From NCBI RefSeq assembly GCF_025398255.1, contig NZ_JAODNW010000001.1, positions 248,001 through 312,000 on the forward strand: 64,000 nt of DNA, read 5' to 3'. Below are positions 41,851 to 51,212 of this stretch, piece after piece. Positions within the stretch are counted from its first letter, which is position 1, and every line of letters begins with the position of its first letter. This DNA comes from Chelativorans intermedius (GTDB lineage Bacteria > Pseudomonadota > Alphaproteobacteria > Rhizobiales > Rhizobiaceae). The notes beneath the pieces are model-generated. The model had not been told where the DNA came from and did not search any database. It was given only the letters and a program-made list of their open reading frames with translations. The translations under genes were made by a program, and so were the position numbers.

Positions 41851-42541
41851 GGCCGACCCCCGCGACGGCATCGAGCGCCTGCTCGCCCGCTGCCTGCCCG
41901 GCGCGGACGGCCACCCCGTGGGAGAGCACCGCGCCGGTCATCGTCTCGATGGCCACGCGCTCGTTTTCCAGCCGCGTCTCGAACCATGTGAGCACCAGCG
42001 ACACCGGCATGGCCACGGCAAGGCCGGTGGCGGTGGTCAGCAGCGCTACCCAGATGCCGCCGGCCAGCAGCGAGGGATCCACCGCGCTGCCCGCATCCTG
42101 GAGCTGGCGGAAGGCGTCGATCATGCCGAGCACGGTGCCGAACAGGCCAAGCAGCGGGGCAACCTGGGCGATGGCATCGAGCGCCCGCAGCCCCCGCTGC
42201 AGCTCGTGCAGGCGGGTCAGGGCGATGCGGCTCACATCGTCCTCGATCTCCGCCTTGGGCACGCTCCTGAGCGCGGCAAGACGCATGCAGGCGGCCAGCG
42301 CCGTGCCCGCCGGCGAGCGGTCGCCCTCCAGCATCTGGCGGGCGGCGCCATAGCCCTCATGGAACCAGGCATGCAGGGCGCGTTCGGCGCGCGCGTGGCG
42401 GCCCACCCGCTCACGCCAGAACTGCGCGAGCTTCAGCAGGATGAGCGCCAGTGCGAACACCGACAAAAGGACGAGAAGCGCGACCACCGGGCCGCCGAGT
42501 GCGAGGAAGGAGGCGATGGTGTCGATGATTGCGGCTGGCAT
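41840..42541 (-). CDS. exbB: ExbB/MotA-TolQ family proton channel protein
   Basis: 233 aa, three membrane helices (about 12-38, 125-150, 160-185). LDAIAQVAPLLGLFGTVLGMIDAFRQLQ and GGIWVALLTTATGLAVAMP are the conserved channel helices. The start at 42541 has no strong ribosome site but matches the beginning of the first helix. Works with the two ExbD copies and TonB of the same operon. Confidence 0.9.
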   Translation of the reverse strand: MPAAIIDTIASFLALGGPVVALLVLLSVFALALILLKLAQFWRERVGRHARAERALHAWFHEGYGAARQMLEGDRSPAGTALAACMRLAALRSVPKAEIEDDVSRIALTRLHELQRGLRALDAIAQVAPLLGLFGTVLGMIDAFRQLQDAGSAVDPSLLAGGIWVALLTTATGLAVAMPVSLVLTWFETRLENERVAIETMTGAVLSHGVAVRAGQAAGEQALDAVAGVGHAH

Positions 42542-42588
42542 TGCTTGAAAATCCTTGTCGCTGGCGTCGATTGCTCGCTTCTTTCGGT

Positions 42589-43023
42589 TCAGGTGCCAAA
42601 GGCCACGTCGCTGCGGGTGGCGGTTTCCAGCCGCTCCATGCAAGCGCCTTCGGGTGCTCCCTCGCAGGCCGTCACCCCGTTGAGGAGCACACGGCCAAGC
42701 CCTTCGCAGGCCGTGTCGGGCAGGTCGAACTGGCGCACCTTGGTCTGCCCGTCGGGCAACGCCTTGAAGTCGAGCACCGTCAGGCGCTTCACGAGTCCGT
42801 CCTTGCCGAACAGCGCCACCTCGTAGGCCGCCCGCTCGATGTCCGTGCCCAGCCGGTTCGCCGCCACGAAGGTCAGCCGGCAGCCATTGCCGGCCGGCTC
42901 GACCCCGTTGAGCTCAAGGGAAAGGGAAGGCGGAGAGCCGCCTTCCTGCGCGTGGGCGCTCAGCACCGTTGCTGCGAATGCGGATATCACCGCCATGGAC
43001 CGGATCGCCTTGAAGACTTGCAT
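42589..43023 (-). CDS. Exported protein of unknown function in the haem receptor operon
   Basis: 144 aa with a signal peptide (about 1-26, ending LSAHAQ). The mature domain (LSLELNGVEPAGNGCRLTFVAANRLGTDIERAAYEVALFG...) has the look of a beta-sandwich and four Cys (GCRLT, TACEG, ACEG, ACME) likely in disulfides. Homologues in rhizobia are often labelled 'Tat pathway signal sequence domain protein', although no twin-Arg motif is seen here. Begins 2 nt after the receptor stop, so it is cotranscribed; a periplasmic haem-handling role is possible (inference). Confidence 0.75.
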   Translation of the reverse strand: MQVFKAIRSMAVISAFAATVLSAHAQEGGSPPSLSLELNGVEPAGNGCRLTFVAANRLGTDIERAAYEVALFGKDGLVKRLTVLDFKALPDGQTKVRQFDLPDTACEGLGRVLLNGVTACEGAPEGACMERLETATRSDVAFGT

Positions 43024-43025
43024 GG

Positions 43026-45152
43026 TTACCATCCGAACTGTTTTGCCAGAGAGACCTTGAAGGTGCGCCCCTTGGCCGGGTCGTTGTGGAGGAACTCCTT
43101 GTATTGCCGGTCGAAGATATTATCGATGCCGAACTCGGCCTCCCAGCCCGCAAAGCGGCCGTCATCCGGCTTCCAGGTCAGGAAAACATCGTGCACGTCA
43201 AACGACTCGGCATAGCGAGTCGAGCCTTGCGAACTGTCACCAGTGCACACGACAGGGCTGTCCGAACGGCGGCAATCATCCTGAGGTGCGGCAACGAAAC
43301 GGGCGCGCCAGCCGAACCTCAGGTCATGCTGTGGCAATTTTCCCCCGATGGTGAGCGAAAGCTCGTGCGGCGCAACCGACGTCAGATAGGTATCGGCGTC
43401 CTTGTTCTTGCCGACAACATAAGAGTATCCCGCCTCTGCAAAGACATAGTCTGCGTCATAGGCAAGTTCCACTTCGGCGCCGTAGATTTTTGCGCGCCCG
43501 ACATTCACATACTGCGGATATTGATTGCGCTGGCGCTCGATGAGGTTGCGGATGTCGTTGTAGAAGCCGGTGATCTTCAGTTGCAGCCCATCGCCCTGCT
43601 GCAGGACGTCGTAGCCCGAGACGGCAAAGCCGAGTTCGAAATTGTTCGACTTCTCCTTTTCGAGATTGAGGCTGTAGTTGGGCTCGGCCGGCGGATCGAA
43701 GTCATTGGAAAAGACCTCGTCCAGCGTCGGAAAGCGCTCCGTATGCGCAATGGAGCCGAAAACTGCAAAATTATCGTTCAGCTTGTAATGGGCGGCGATT
43801 TTTGGCGAGAAGGCCACGTCGTCGACATCCTTCGCGCCTTCGAGCATGTCACCGGGCGACAGTCGGTGCCAGTCGAGCCGGACACCGGGGATGAGGGTCA
43901 GCCGGTCGTTCCAGACGAACTCGTTCTGTACGAAGATGCCGGTCTTGAAATCCTCCCCTTCGGGGTGAAAGCCATAGCCGATCGATTCACCCATCATGTT
44001 CGTGGCTTCAGCCGTGCGGATCTGGTAGGCTGTCTGCCAGCCATAGGTGAGAAAGTTTTCCCAGTTTGCGCCGCGCCACTCGCTGGTGTTTTCGACGTTC
44101 AACTGCCATGTCCGGTAGCCATAGTCCGCGTCGCAGAACAGCGCGCTCATGCTGCAAGGGTTGCTAGCATCTCTCTGCTTGACCGTGGTGTCGGAGAACG
44201 ATGCAGAGACCTTGAAGTCCAGCCAATCGTTGTCGGACACCGGATTTTCGTAAGAAACGACCGCGGTTTTGTCGATGACATGGCGATCAACCGTCCCGAA
44301 GAAACCGGACGTGCCGACCTGCGCATAATCCTGATCGCTGGCGTCCGAATCCCAGTGCTGGTAGGACATCCGCAGCGTGCCCTCGTCGCCAACCTTGAAC
44401 GTGCCCTTGGCAAGACCGGACCAGGCGTTGAAATCGGAGCTCTGCACCTCGTCACCGTTGCCATCGACATAGGAATCGGCCCGGCGATAGTTTCCGGCCA
44501 ACAGGAACTCGGCATTTTCGTCCCATCGCTGCGCGTAGATGACGGAGCCGAGCCAGCCGTCCCTGTTGGAATTGTAGCCGCCCTTCAGCCTCAGCGCGCC
44601 GGTTTGGCCGTCGGCGATGAAGTCGGAAGCATCCTTGGTTTCAAAGCGGACGACACCGCCCAGCGCCCCGGAACCATAGAGGGTGGAAGAGGCCGGGCCG
44701 CGCAGTACCTCGACTCGCCTGTAGAGCTCCGGGTCGGAAAAGAATCCCCCCATGCGGTACTGTTCGTAGAACTTCGTCGCACCGTCGACGGTAACGATGA
44801 TGCGGCCCTCCTCACCCGCAGATTCGGGGGCGCCGATACCGCGGATGTTGAATGTCTGGCCAAATACGCGGTCGGAGCCCGACGTGTTGACCCCGGGAAC
44901 CCCCTTCAGCATTTCACCAACGGTCGCGGGCTGCTTTTCGTCTATATCTTGTTGCTCCACGACGGTGACGGATTGCGGGGTGTCGATGGCCACCTTCTCC
45001 ACGCCTGCACCGACAACGAGTCGCTGCAGCGTGGTGACGCCGATCGCATTGTCCACAACCTCCTGCGCTGCCGCCCCCTGCAGCGAGAGAATGCCGATGA
45101 CGGCTGCCCCGCCAAGTCTTGCCGTCCTGTGTCGAGCCAGTAGCCCCTTCAT
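43026..45152 (-). CDS. hmuR: TonB-dependent haem/haemoglobin receptor
   Basis: 708 aa outer-membrane protein with signal peptide (about 1-29). The plug domain has ATVGEMLKGVPGVNTSGSDR and FNIRGIG, and ends near LRGPASSTLYGSGALGGVVRFET; then a 22-strand barrel ending GRTFKVSLAKQFGW with the terminal aromatic Trp. The haem-receptor barrel segment FAVFGSIAHTERFPTLDEVF and the following NLEKEKSNNFELGF match the FRAP/NPNL region of HmuR/BhuR/ShmR receptors. First gene of an eight-gene operon; the IRO box at 45279-45293 lies 127 nt upstream. Brings haem into the periplasm for HmuT. Confidence 0.93.
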   Translation of the reverse strand: MKGLLARHRTARLGGAAVIGILSLQGAAAQEVVDNAIGVTTLQRLVVGAGVEKVAIDTPQSVTVVEQQDIDEKQPATVGEMLKGVPGVNTSGSDRVFGQTFNIRGIGAPESAGEEGRIIVTVDGATKFYEQYRMGGFFSDPELYRRVEVLRGPASSTLYGSGALGGVVRFETKDASDFIADGQTGALRLKGGYNSNRDGWLGSVIYAQRWDENAEFLLAGNYRRADSYVDGNGDEVQSSDFNAWSGLAKGTFKVGDEGTLRMSYQHWDSDASDQDYAQVGTSGFFGTVDRHVIDKTAVVSYENPVSDNDWLDFKVSASFSDTTVKQRDASNPCSMSALFCDADYGYRTWQLNVENTSEWRGANWENFLTYGWQTAYQIRTAEATNMMGESIGYGFHPEGEDFKTGIFVQNEFVWNDRLTLIPGVRLDWHRLSPGDMLEGAKDVDDVAFSPKIAAHYKLNDNFAVFGSIAHTERFPTLDEVFSNDFDPPAEPNYSLNLEKEKSNNFELGFAVSGYDVLQQGDGLQLKITGFYNDIRNLIERQRNQYPQYVNVGRAKIYGAEVELAYDADYVFAEAGYSYVVGKNKDADTYLTSVAPHELSLTIGGKLPQHDLRFGWRARFVAAPQDDCRRSDSPVVCTGDSSQGSTRYAESFDVHDVFLTWKPDDGRFAGWEAEFGIDNIFDRQYKEFLHNDPAKGRTFKVSLAKQFGW

Positions 45153-45278
45153 GCTTCACCCCTGATTTCTCAAACGGTTTCACGCTGGCTCGCCGATGTC
45201 CGGCTTGCTGGCCTGTCCTGCCCCCGGCGGGCTTAAATGTTGACTTGATTTGTCCGGTATTGCAGTGTCTATAAAACA

Positions 45279-45293
45279 TGATACTTTATGTCA
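45279..45293. promoter_or_regulatory. Iron-responsive (IRO) box TGA-N9-TCA
   Basis: TGA (45279-45281), nine bases, TCA (45291-45293) in the AT-rich divergent region between hmuR and hmuP. TGA-N9-TCA is the IRO consensus bound by RirA in rhizobia. A near-match, TGA-N9-TCC, lies at 45241-45255, and inverted TGTTGAC/GTCAACA heptamers at 45238-45244 and 45290-45296 frame the region. Repression of both haem operons under iron sufficiency is expected. Confidence 0.68.
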
Positions 45294-45366
45294 ACAAATG
45301 TCCGGCGCGATGTGCACCGCCCGCCGGGTGAGGATTTCAAGGGCCGAAGAGAGAGGGTTCAGAACC

Positions 45367-45570
45367 ATGAGAAGCGATGTTTCCGTAGAGCGCGTGCAGC
45401 CCGTCGCCATCCGGCGGGGGCTCGACTTTCGCAACAATGGCGGGCTGCCGGATCGCACCGTCACCAGCGAGGATCTGTTCCGCGGCCGCCGCGAGATCGC
45501 CATCGAACATGCCGGCTCCTTCTATCGCCTGAAAATCACGCGACAGGGCAAGCTCATCCTCAACAAGTAG
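45367..45570 (+). CDS. hmuP: Hemin uptake protein HemP/HmuP
   Basis: 67 aa. The core TSEDLFRGRREIAIEHAGSFYRLKITRQGKLILNK is the HemP/HmuP family signature; in rhizobia and Bradyrhizobium HmuP acts as a co-activator of haem receptor expression. Start at 45367 with AGAGGG about 9 nt upstream. First gene of hmuPSTUV, divergent from hmuR over the shared IRO box. Confidence 0.92.
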   Translation: MRSDVSVERVQPVAIRRGLDFRNNGGLPDRTVTSEDLFRGRREIAIEHAGSFYRLKITRQGKLILNK

Positions 45571-45586
45571 GCGGAGGCGGTGGAAG

Positions 45587-46636
45587 ATGACGTCACTTCA
45601 GCCTGCGGACATCCGGCGCCGGCGCGCCGAGAACCCCAAGATGCGCGAGCGCGATCTCGCGCGCGTCCTCGGCATTTCCGAGGCCGAGCTGGTGGGCGCC
45701 CATTGCGGCCATGGCGCCGTGCGGCTCGTCCCGCGCGTGGCCGACGTCCTGGCCGCGATGCCGGGCGTCGGCAATGTGATGGCGCTGACGCGCAACGAAA
45801 GCGCCGTTCACGAGAAGATCGGCGTCTATGAGAATGCCCAGCTCTCCGGCAGCAGCGCCATCGTGCTGGGCGAGCAGATCGACCTGCGGATCTTCCCCGC
45901 CCATTGGGCCTATGCCTTCGCGGTGGAAAAGCGCGACGGCGGCGAATTGCGCCGCAGCCTGCAGTTCTTCGATCGGGCGGGCGACGCGGTGCACAAGGTG
46001 CATCTGCGCGCCGATTCCAACGTCTATGCCTATCAGAACCTTGTCGATTCCCTCGCCGCGCCGGACCAGGACCCGCATGTCGCGGTGGAGCCTTCCGCCC
46101 AAGCGGCAATGCCGCAGGCGGGCGACGAATCGCTGGTGGACGAGTTGCGCGCGCGCTGGCAGGCGATGACGGATGTGCACCAGTTCGTGTCCATCCTGCG
46201 GGCGCTGAAGCTGTCGCGCCGGCAGGCGGTTCGGATGGTGGGCGAGGCGTTCGCCTGGCAGCTCGACGAGGGGGCGCTGACGGCGATGATGAGCCACGCC
46301 GTGCAGCAGGAAATCCCCATCATGTGCTTCGTGGGCAGCCGCGGCTGCATCCAGATCCATTCCGGGCCGATCGCCAATGTGAAGAGGGTGGGACCGTGGA
46401 TCAACGTCATGGATCCCACCTTCCACCTGCATTTGCGCCTCGACCAGGTGGCGGAGGTGTGGGCGGTGCGCAAGCCGGCGCGCGGCGGCCATGTCACCTC
46501 CCTGGAAGCCTATGACGCGCAGGGCCACCTCATCATCCAGTTCTTCGGCAAGCGGCGCGAAGGCGAGGACGAGCGCGCCGACTGGCGCTTTCTGATGGAG
46601 CATCTGCCGCGTCTGCCGCAGGCTTCCGCAGCGTGA
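45587..46636 (+). CDS. hmuS: Haem-degrading/trafficking factor HmuS
   Basis: 349 aa, a tandem duplication of the HemS/ChuX fold (about 30-165 and 205-345). KMRERDLARVLGISEAELVGAHCG at the start is typical. NPTFHLHLRLDQ-like sequence here reads MDPTFHLHLRLDQVAEVWAVRKP, and SHAVQQEIPIMCFVGSRGCIQIHSGP is also conserved; His residues in these segments bind haem. Takes haem from HmuUV in the cytosol and passes it on or degrades it. 16 nt after hmuP. Confidence 0.95.
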   Translation: MTSLQPADIRRRRAENPKMRERDLARVLGISEAELVGAHCGHGAVRLVPRVADVLAAMPGVGNVMALTRNESAVHEKIGVYENAQLSGSSAIVLGEQIDLRIFPAHWAYAFAVEKRDGGELRRSLQFFDRAGDAVHKVHLRADSNVYAYQNLVDSLAAPDQDPHVAVEPSAQAAMPQAGDESLVDELRARWQAMTDVHQFVSILRALKLSRRQAVRMVGEAFAWQLDEGALTAMMSHAVQQEIPIMCFVGSRGCIQIHSGPIANVKRVGPWINVMDPTFHLHLRLDQVAEVWAVRKPARGGHVTSLEAYDAQGHLIIQFFGKRREGEDERADWRFLMEHLPRLPQASAA

Positions 46637-46646
46637 AAGGGAGATC

Positions 46647-47537
46647 ATGTTGAGAATGCCCAGCTTCCCCTTCCTTCCGGGCGCGCTCCTGGCCGTCCTC
46701 CTGGCGGCGGCGCCGCTGCGGGCAGAAAGCCTTCCCCCGCCCTTCGCGGATGCCTCGCGCATCGTCTCCATCGGCGGCTCGCTCACCGAGATCGTCTATG
46801 CGCTGGGCGAGGGGGAGCGTCTGGTGGCGCGCGACACCACGAGCACCTTCCCGCCGGAGGCGGAGGCGCTGCCGGATGTCGGCTACATGCGCGCCCTGTC
46901 GCCGGAGGGCGTGCTGTCGGTGGCGCCGAGTGCCATTCTGGCCTTGGAGGGCAGCGGTCCGCCGGAGACCATGGAGGTGCTCAGGAAGGCCAGCGTTCCC
47001 ATGGTCATCGTGCCGGAGACCCATGACAGGCAGGGAATCCTGCGCAAGATCCGCTTCGTGGGCGCGGCACTCGGCGCAGCGGAAAAGGCGCAGGAGCTTG
47101 CCGTGACGGTGGAACGGGACATCGCCGCCGCCGAACGCCTGACGGCCGGCATCGACGAGCGCAAGCGCGTGCTCTTCATTCTCAGCATGCAGGGCGGCCG
47201 GCTTTTGGTCGCCGGTCGCGACACGGCCGCTGCCGGCATCATTGCCATGGCCGGCGCCGTCAACGCCATCGACGCCTTCTCCGGCTACAAGCAGGTCTCC
47301 GAGGAGGCAGTGAGCGAGGCGCGGCCCGACGTCATCCTGATGATGACACGCGGCGGCGACCACGGGGCGGATGACGCGGCGCTGTTTTCCCATCCCGCCA
47401 TCGCCGCCACGCCGGCGGCTCGCCAAAGGGCGGTGGTGCGCATGGAGGGCGGCTATCTGCTCGGCTTCGGCCCGCGCACCGCCAGCGCCGTGCGCGAGCT
47501 TGCCGGCGCGCTCTACGGCCGGCTGGCGGCGAACTGA
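46647..47537 (+). CDS. hmuT: Hemin ABC transporter substrate-binding protein HmuT
   Basis: 296 aa with a signal peptide (about 1-26, APLRAES). Class III (BtuF-like) periplasmic fold: RIVSIGGSLTEIVYALGEGERLVARD at the N-terminus, PDVGYMRALSPEGVLSVAPSAILAL with the haem-ligand Tyr in GYMR, and KRVLFILSMQGGRLLVAGRDTAAAGIIAMAGAVNA. Delivers haem to HmuU. 10 nt after hmuS. Confidence 0.93.
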   Translation: MLRMPSFPFLPGALLAVLLAAAPLRAESLPPPFADASRIVSIGGSLTEIVYALGEGERLVARDTTSTFPPEAEALPDVGYMRALSPEGVLSVAPSAILALEGSGPPETMEVLRKASVPMVIVPETHDRQGILRKIRFVGAALGAAEKAQELAVTVERDIAAAERLTAGIDERKRVLFILSMQGGRLLVAGRDTAAAGIIAMAGAVNAIDAFSGYKQVSEEAVSEARPDVILMMTRGGDHGADDAALFSHPAIAATPAARQRAVVRMEGGYLLGFGPRTASAVRELAGALYGRLAAN

Positions 47538-47540
47538 ACC

Positions 47541-48629
47541 ATGGCGCCTCTGGCCGGCATCTTTGCGCTGCAGGGGGCAGCACCGGAGGGGGACCGTTCG
47601 GCGCGGGCGCGGCTCGTCATCGCGCTGCTTGCCGTGCTGCTTGTCGCCGTGGCCGCCTTCAGCGTCGCCACCGGGGCCTCCGACGCGTCCCTGCGCGGCG
47701 TGGCCGCGGCGTGGTTCGGCGGCGAGGAGGGCGTGCTTTCGGCCCGCGACCGGCTCATCATCTACGAGATCCGTCTGCCGCGCGTCGTGCTCGGCATGCT
47801 CATCGGCGCGGCCCTTGCCGTCTCCGGTGCGCTCATGCAGGGCCTGTTCCGCAATCCGCTGGCCGATCCGGGCATTGTCGGCGTGTCGGCCGGCGCCGGC
47901 CTCGGCGCCATCACCGTCATCGTCCTCGGTGGCACGGCGCTCGGTCCCTTCGTGGCTTTGTTCGGCATCTATGCGCTGCCGCTGGCCGCCTTTGCGGGCG
48001 GGCTGGCCACCACCCTGCTGCTTTATCGCGTGGCCACGCGGCGGGGCCAGACCTCGATTGCCACCATGCTTCTGGCCGGCATCGCTCTGGCCGCCCTTTC
48101 GGGGGCGCTCTCGGGCATCCTGGTCTATGTCGCCGATGACGGGCAGTTGCGTGACCTCACCTTCTGGGGGCTGGGTTCGCTCGGCGGCGCCACCTGGAGC
48201 AAGATCTGGGCCGCCGGTCCCGTCATTCTCGCCGCTTTCATCGCCGTTCCGTTCCTGGCCCGCGGTCTCGACGCGCTGGCGTTGGGTGAGGCATCGGCAC
48301 GCCATCTCGGCATTCCCGTGCAGCGAATGAAGAATGTCGCCATCCTGTCCGTCGCTGCGGCCACGGGGGCGGCGGTGGCCGTGTCGGGCGGCATCGGCTT
48401 CGTGGGTATCGTGGTTCCGCACCTCCTGCGCCTCGTGATCGGCCCTGGCCACCGGCACCTCCTGCCGGCCTCCGCGCTTCTGGGCGCCAGCCTGCTGCTT
48501 CTCGCCGACGCTGTCAGCCGCACCATCGTCGCCCCGGCGGAGCTGCCCATCGGCATCGTCACCGCCGTCTTCGGCGCACCCTTCTTCCTGTGGGTGCTGC
48601 TGCGCCGGCGCGGCATTCTCGACCTTTGA
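47541..48629 (+). CDS. hmuU: Hemin ABC transporter permease HmuU (FecCD family)
   Basis: 362 aa, about ten membrane helices. RLPRVVLGMLIGAALAVSGALMQGLFRNPLADPGIVGVSAGAGLGA and GEASARHLGIPV with GFVGIVVPHLLRLVIGP are FecCD hallmarks. 3 nt after hmuT. The soluble N-terminal ~25 residues are somewhat longer than usual, so the true start could be a little downstream. Confidence 0.93.
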   Translation: MAPLAGIFALQGAAPEGDRSARARLVIALLAVLLVAVAAFSVATGASDASLRGVAAAWFGGEEGVLSARDRLIIYEIRLPRVVLGMLIGAALAVSGALMQGLFRNPLADPGIVGVSAGAGLGAITVIVLGGTALGPFVALFGIYALPLAAFAGGLATTLLLYRVATRRGQTSIATMLLAGIALAALSGALSGILVYVADDGQLRDLTFWGLGSLGGATWSKIWAAGPVILAAFIAVPFLARGLDALALGEASARHLGIPVQRMKNVAILSVAAATGAAVAVSGGIGFVGIVVPHLLRLVIGPGHRHLLPASALLGASLLLLADAVSRTIVAPAELPIGIVTAVFGAPFFLWVLLRRRGILDL

Positions 48630-48638
48630 GGGACAGCC

Positions 48639-49430
48639 ATGATCGAAGCCCGCAATGTCAGCGTCTCCATCGGCCGCTCTCGCATCCTCTCCGGGGTCGA
48701 TTTTTGCGCGCGGCCCGGCGAGGTGACGGCCATTGTCGGCCCCAACGGCTCGGGCAAGTCGACCCTCGTCAAGGCGCTGTCGGGCGATCTGCCCTATGCG
48801 GGCACCATCGCCTTCAACGGCCGCGATCTGGCAGCCATGAGGCCGTCCGAGGCGGCGGTGGTGCGTGCCGTGCTGCCGCAGGCGACAACGCTTGCCTTCC
48901 CCTACACGGTGCGCGAGGTGGTGCGTCTGGGGCTGATGGGCGGGCGTTCCGGCGCCCTGGCCGGGCAGGAGGAGATGCTGCCCGAGCGCGCGCTTGCCCG
49001 GGTGGACCTTTCGGGCTTTGCCGGCCGCTTCTATCAGGAACTGTCGGGTGGCGAGCAGCAGCGCGTGCAACTTGCCCGTGCGCTCTGCCAGGTCTGGGCG
49101 CCGGTGCTGGAAGGCCGGCCGCGCTACCTCATCCTCGACGAGCCGGTCTCCAGCCTCGACATCAAGCATCAGATCCTCGTCATGCAGATTGCCCGCGGCT
49201 TTGCCGCGCGGGGCGGCGGGGTGGTGGCCGTGCTGCACGATCTCAACCTCACAGCCGCCTTTGCCGACCATGTCTTCGTCATGCGCCGCGGCGCGGTGGC
49301 GGCAGGCGGGGCGCCGCAAGCCGTGATGCAGGATGCCCTGCTTTCCGCCGTCTTCGACTGCCCCTTGAAGGTGGGTGCCGTGCCGGCGGCCTCCGTTCCC
49401 TTCGTGCTGCCCCAGGCAGGACTTGCCTGA
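48639..49430 (+). CDS. hmuV: Hemin ABC transporter ATP-binding protein HmuV
   Basis: 263 aa. Walker A GPNGSGKST (about 34-42), Q-loop region AVLPQATTLAFPYTVREVV, signature ELSGGEQQRVQLARAL, Walker B YLILDEPVSSLD with switch His in VLHDLNL. Ends the hmuPSTUV operon. Standard length for the family. Confidence 0.95.
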   Translation: MIEARNVSVSIGRSRILSGVDFCARPGEVTAIVGPNGSGKSTLVKALSGDLPYAGTIAFNGRDLAAMRPSEAAVVRAVLPQATTLAFPYTVREVVRLGLMGGRSGALAGQEEMLPERALARVDLSGFAGRFYQELSGGEQQRVQLARALCQVWAPVLEGRPRYLILDEPVSSLDIKHQILVMQIARGFAARGGGVVAVLHDLNLTAAFADHVFVMRRGAVAAGGAPQAVMQDALLSAVFDCPLKVGAVPAASVPFVLPQAGLA

Positions 49431-49748
49431 TCGGCTTTTTGCGATGCACAATTATTCGTTTGCACTTCGCACGCCGATGGGCCATATGAGGCCCACAGGC
49501 GCATGGACCGGGTTTTCCGGTCTTCTCCATGGCGGGACTGGTTGCGTCTCTTCCTTCCGGGCGGTCCCATCGCGGGCCGGCAGGCGGGAAAAGCCCGGGG
49601 CGGAATGTCCCGGGCGCGACAGCGCAGCCGCGCGGACGCTGAAGCTCCGCCGCCTTGTCGTTTCAATGAAACCATGTTCGGCAGGTTGCGCCCTGCCGCA
49701 ATCCAGTTTGCGCGCCGGTTCCGGCGCTGCATATGAAAGAAGAACAGT
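49431..49748. other. 318-nt leader region upstream of the RNA helicase, with several hairpins
   Basis: No gene seen. Hairpins on the plus strand: TGGGCC-ATATGA-GGCCCA (49478-49495), GACCGG-GTTTT-CCGGTC (49506-49522, followed by TTCTCC, a weak candidate terminator of the hmu operon), GCCCGGG...CCCGGGC (49593-49615) and a GGCAG/CTGCC stem near 49682. A structured leader is common for cold-responsive DEAD-box helicase mRNAs, but no specific RNA family was recognised. Confidence 0.45.
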
Positions 49749-51074
<1,326 letters not shown>

Positions 51075-51082
51075 CGGCCGTT

Positions 51083-51104
51083 CGGCCTCTTCTGGCCGCT
51101 TTTC
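51083..51104 (+). terminator. Candidate terminator after rhlE
   Basis: CGGCC-TCTTCT-GGCCG (51083-51098) followed by CTTTTC. A short 5-bp stem and broken T run make it weak, but it sits 9 nt after the rhlE stop. Confidence 0.4.
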
Positions 51105-51149
51105 ATCGGGTGTCTGGCACAATTGCCTGGCATCCCGCCCTGCGATAGA

Positions 51150-51194
51150 CCACCCTCCGGCCCGGAGGGTGGCGTGCCGGCGTGACGCCGGCAC
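51150..51194. repeat. Two tandem perfect palindromes in the MFS gene leader
   Basis: First: CCACCCTCCGG, C, CCGGAGGGTGG (51150-51172), a perfect 11-bp inverted repeat around one base. Second, 1 nt later: GTGCCGGCG, TGA, CGCCGGCAC (51174-51194), a 9-bp hairpin with a TGA loop. The ribosome site AGGAGGAG begins 5 nt after the second. They could be operator, terminator or a REP-like element; the first, with no loop, looks more like a DNA-binding site than an RNA hairpin. Confidence 0.65.
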
Positions 51195-51212
51195 CGGCAG
51201 GAGGAGGAGAGC

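Noticed and set aside
46533-49451. 972-residue open frame antisense to hmuTUV
   Set aside because: Same reason: antisense shadow of three confident genes.
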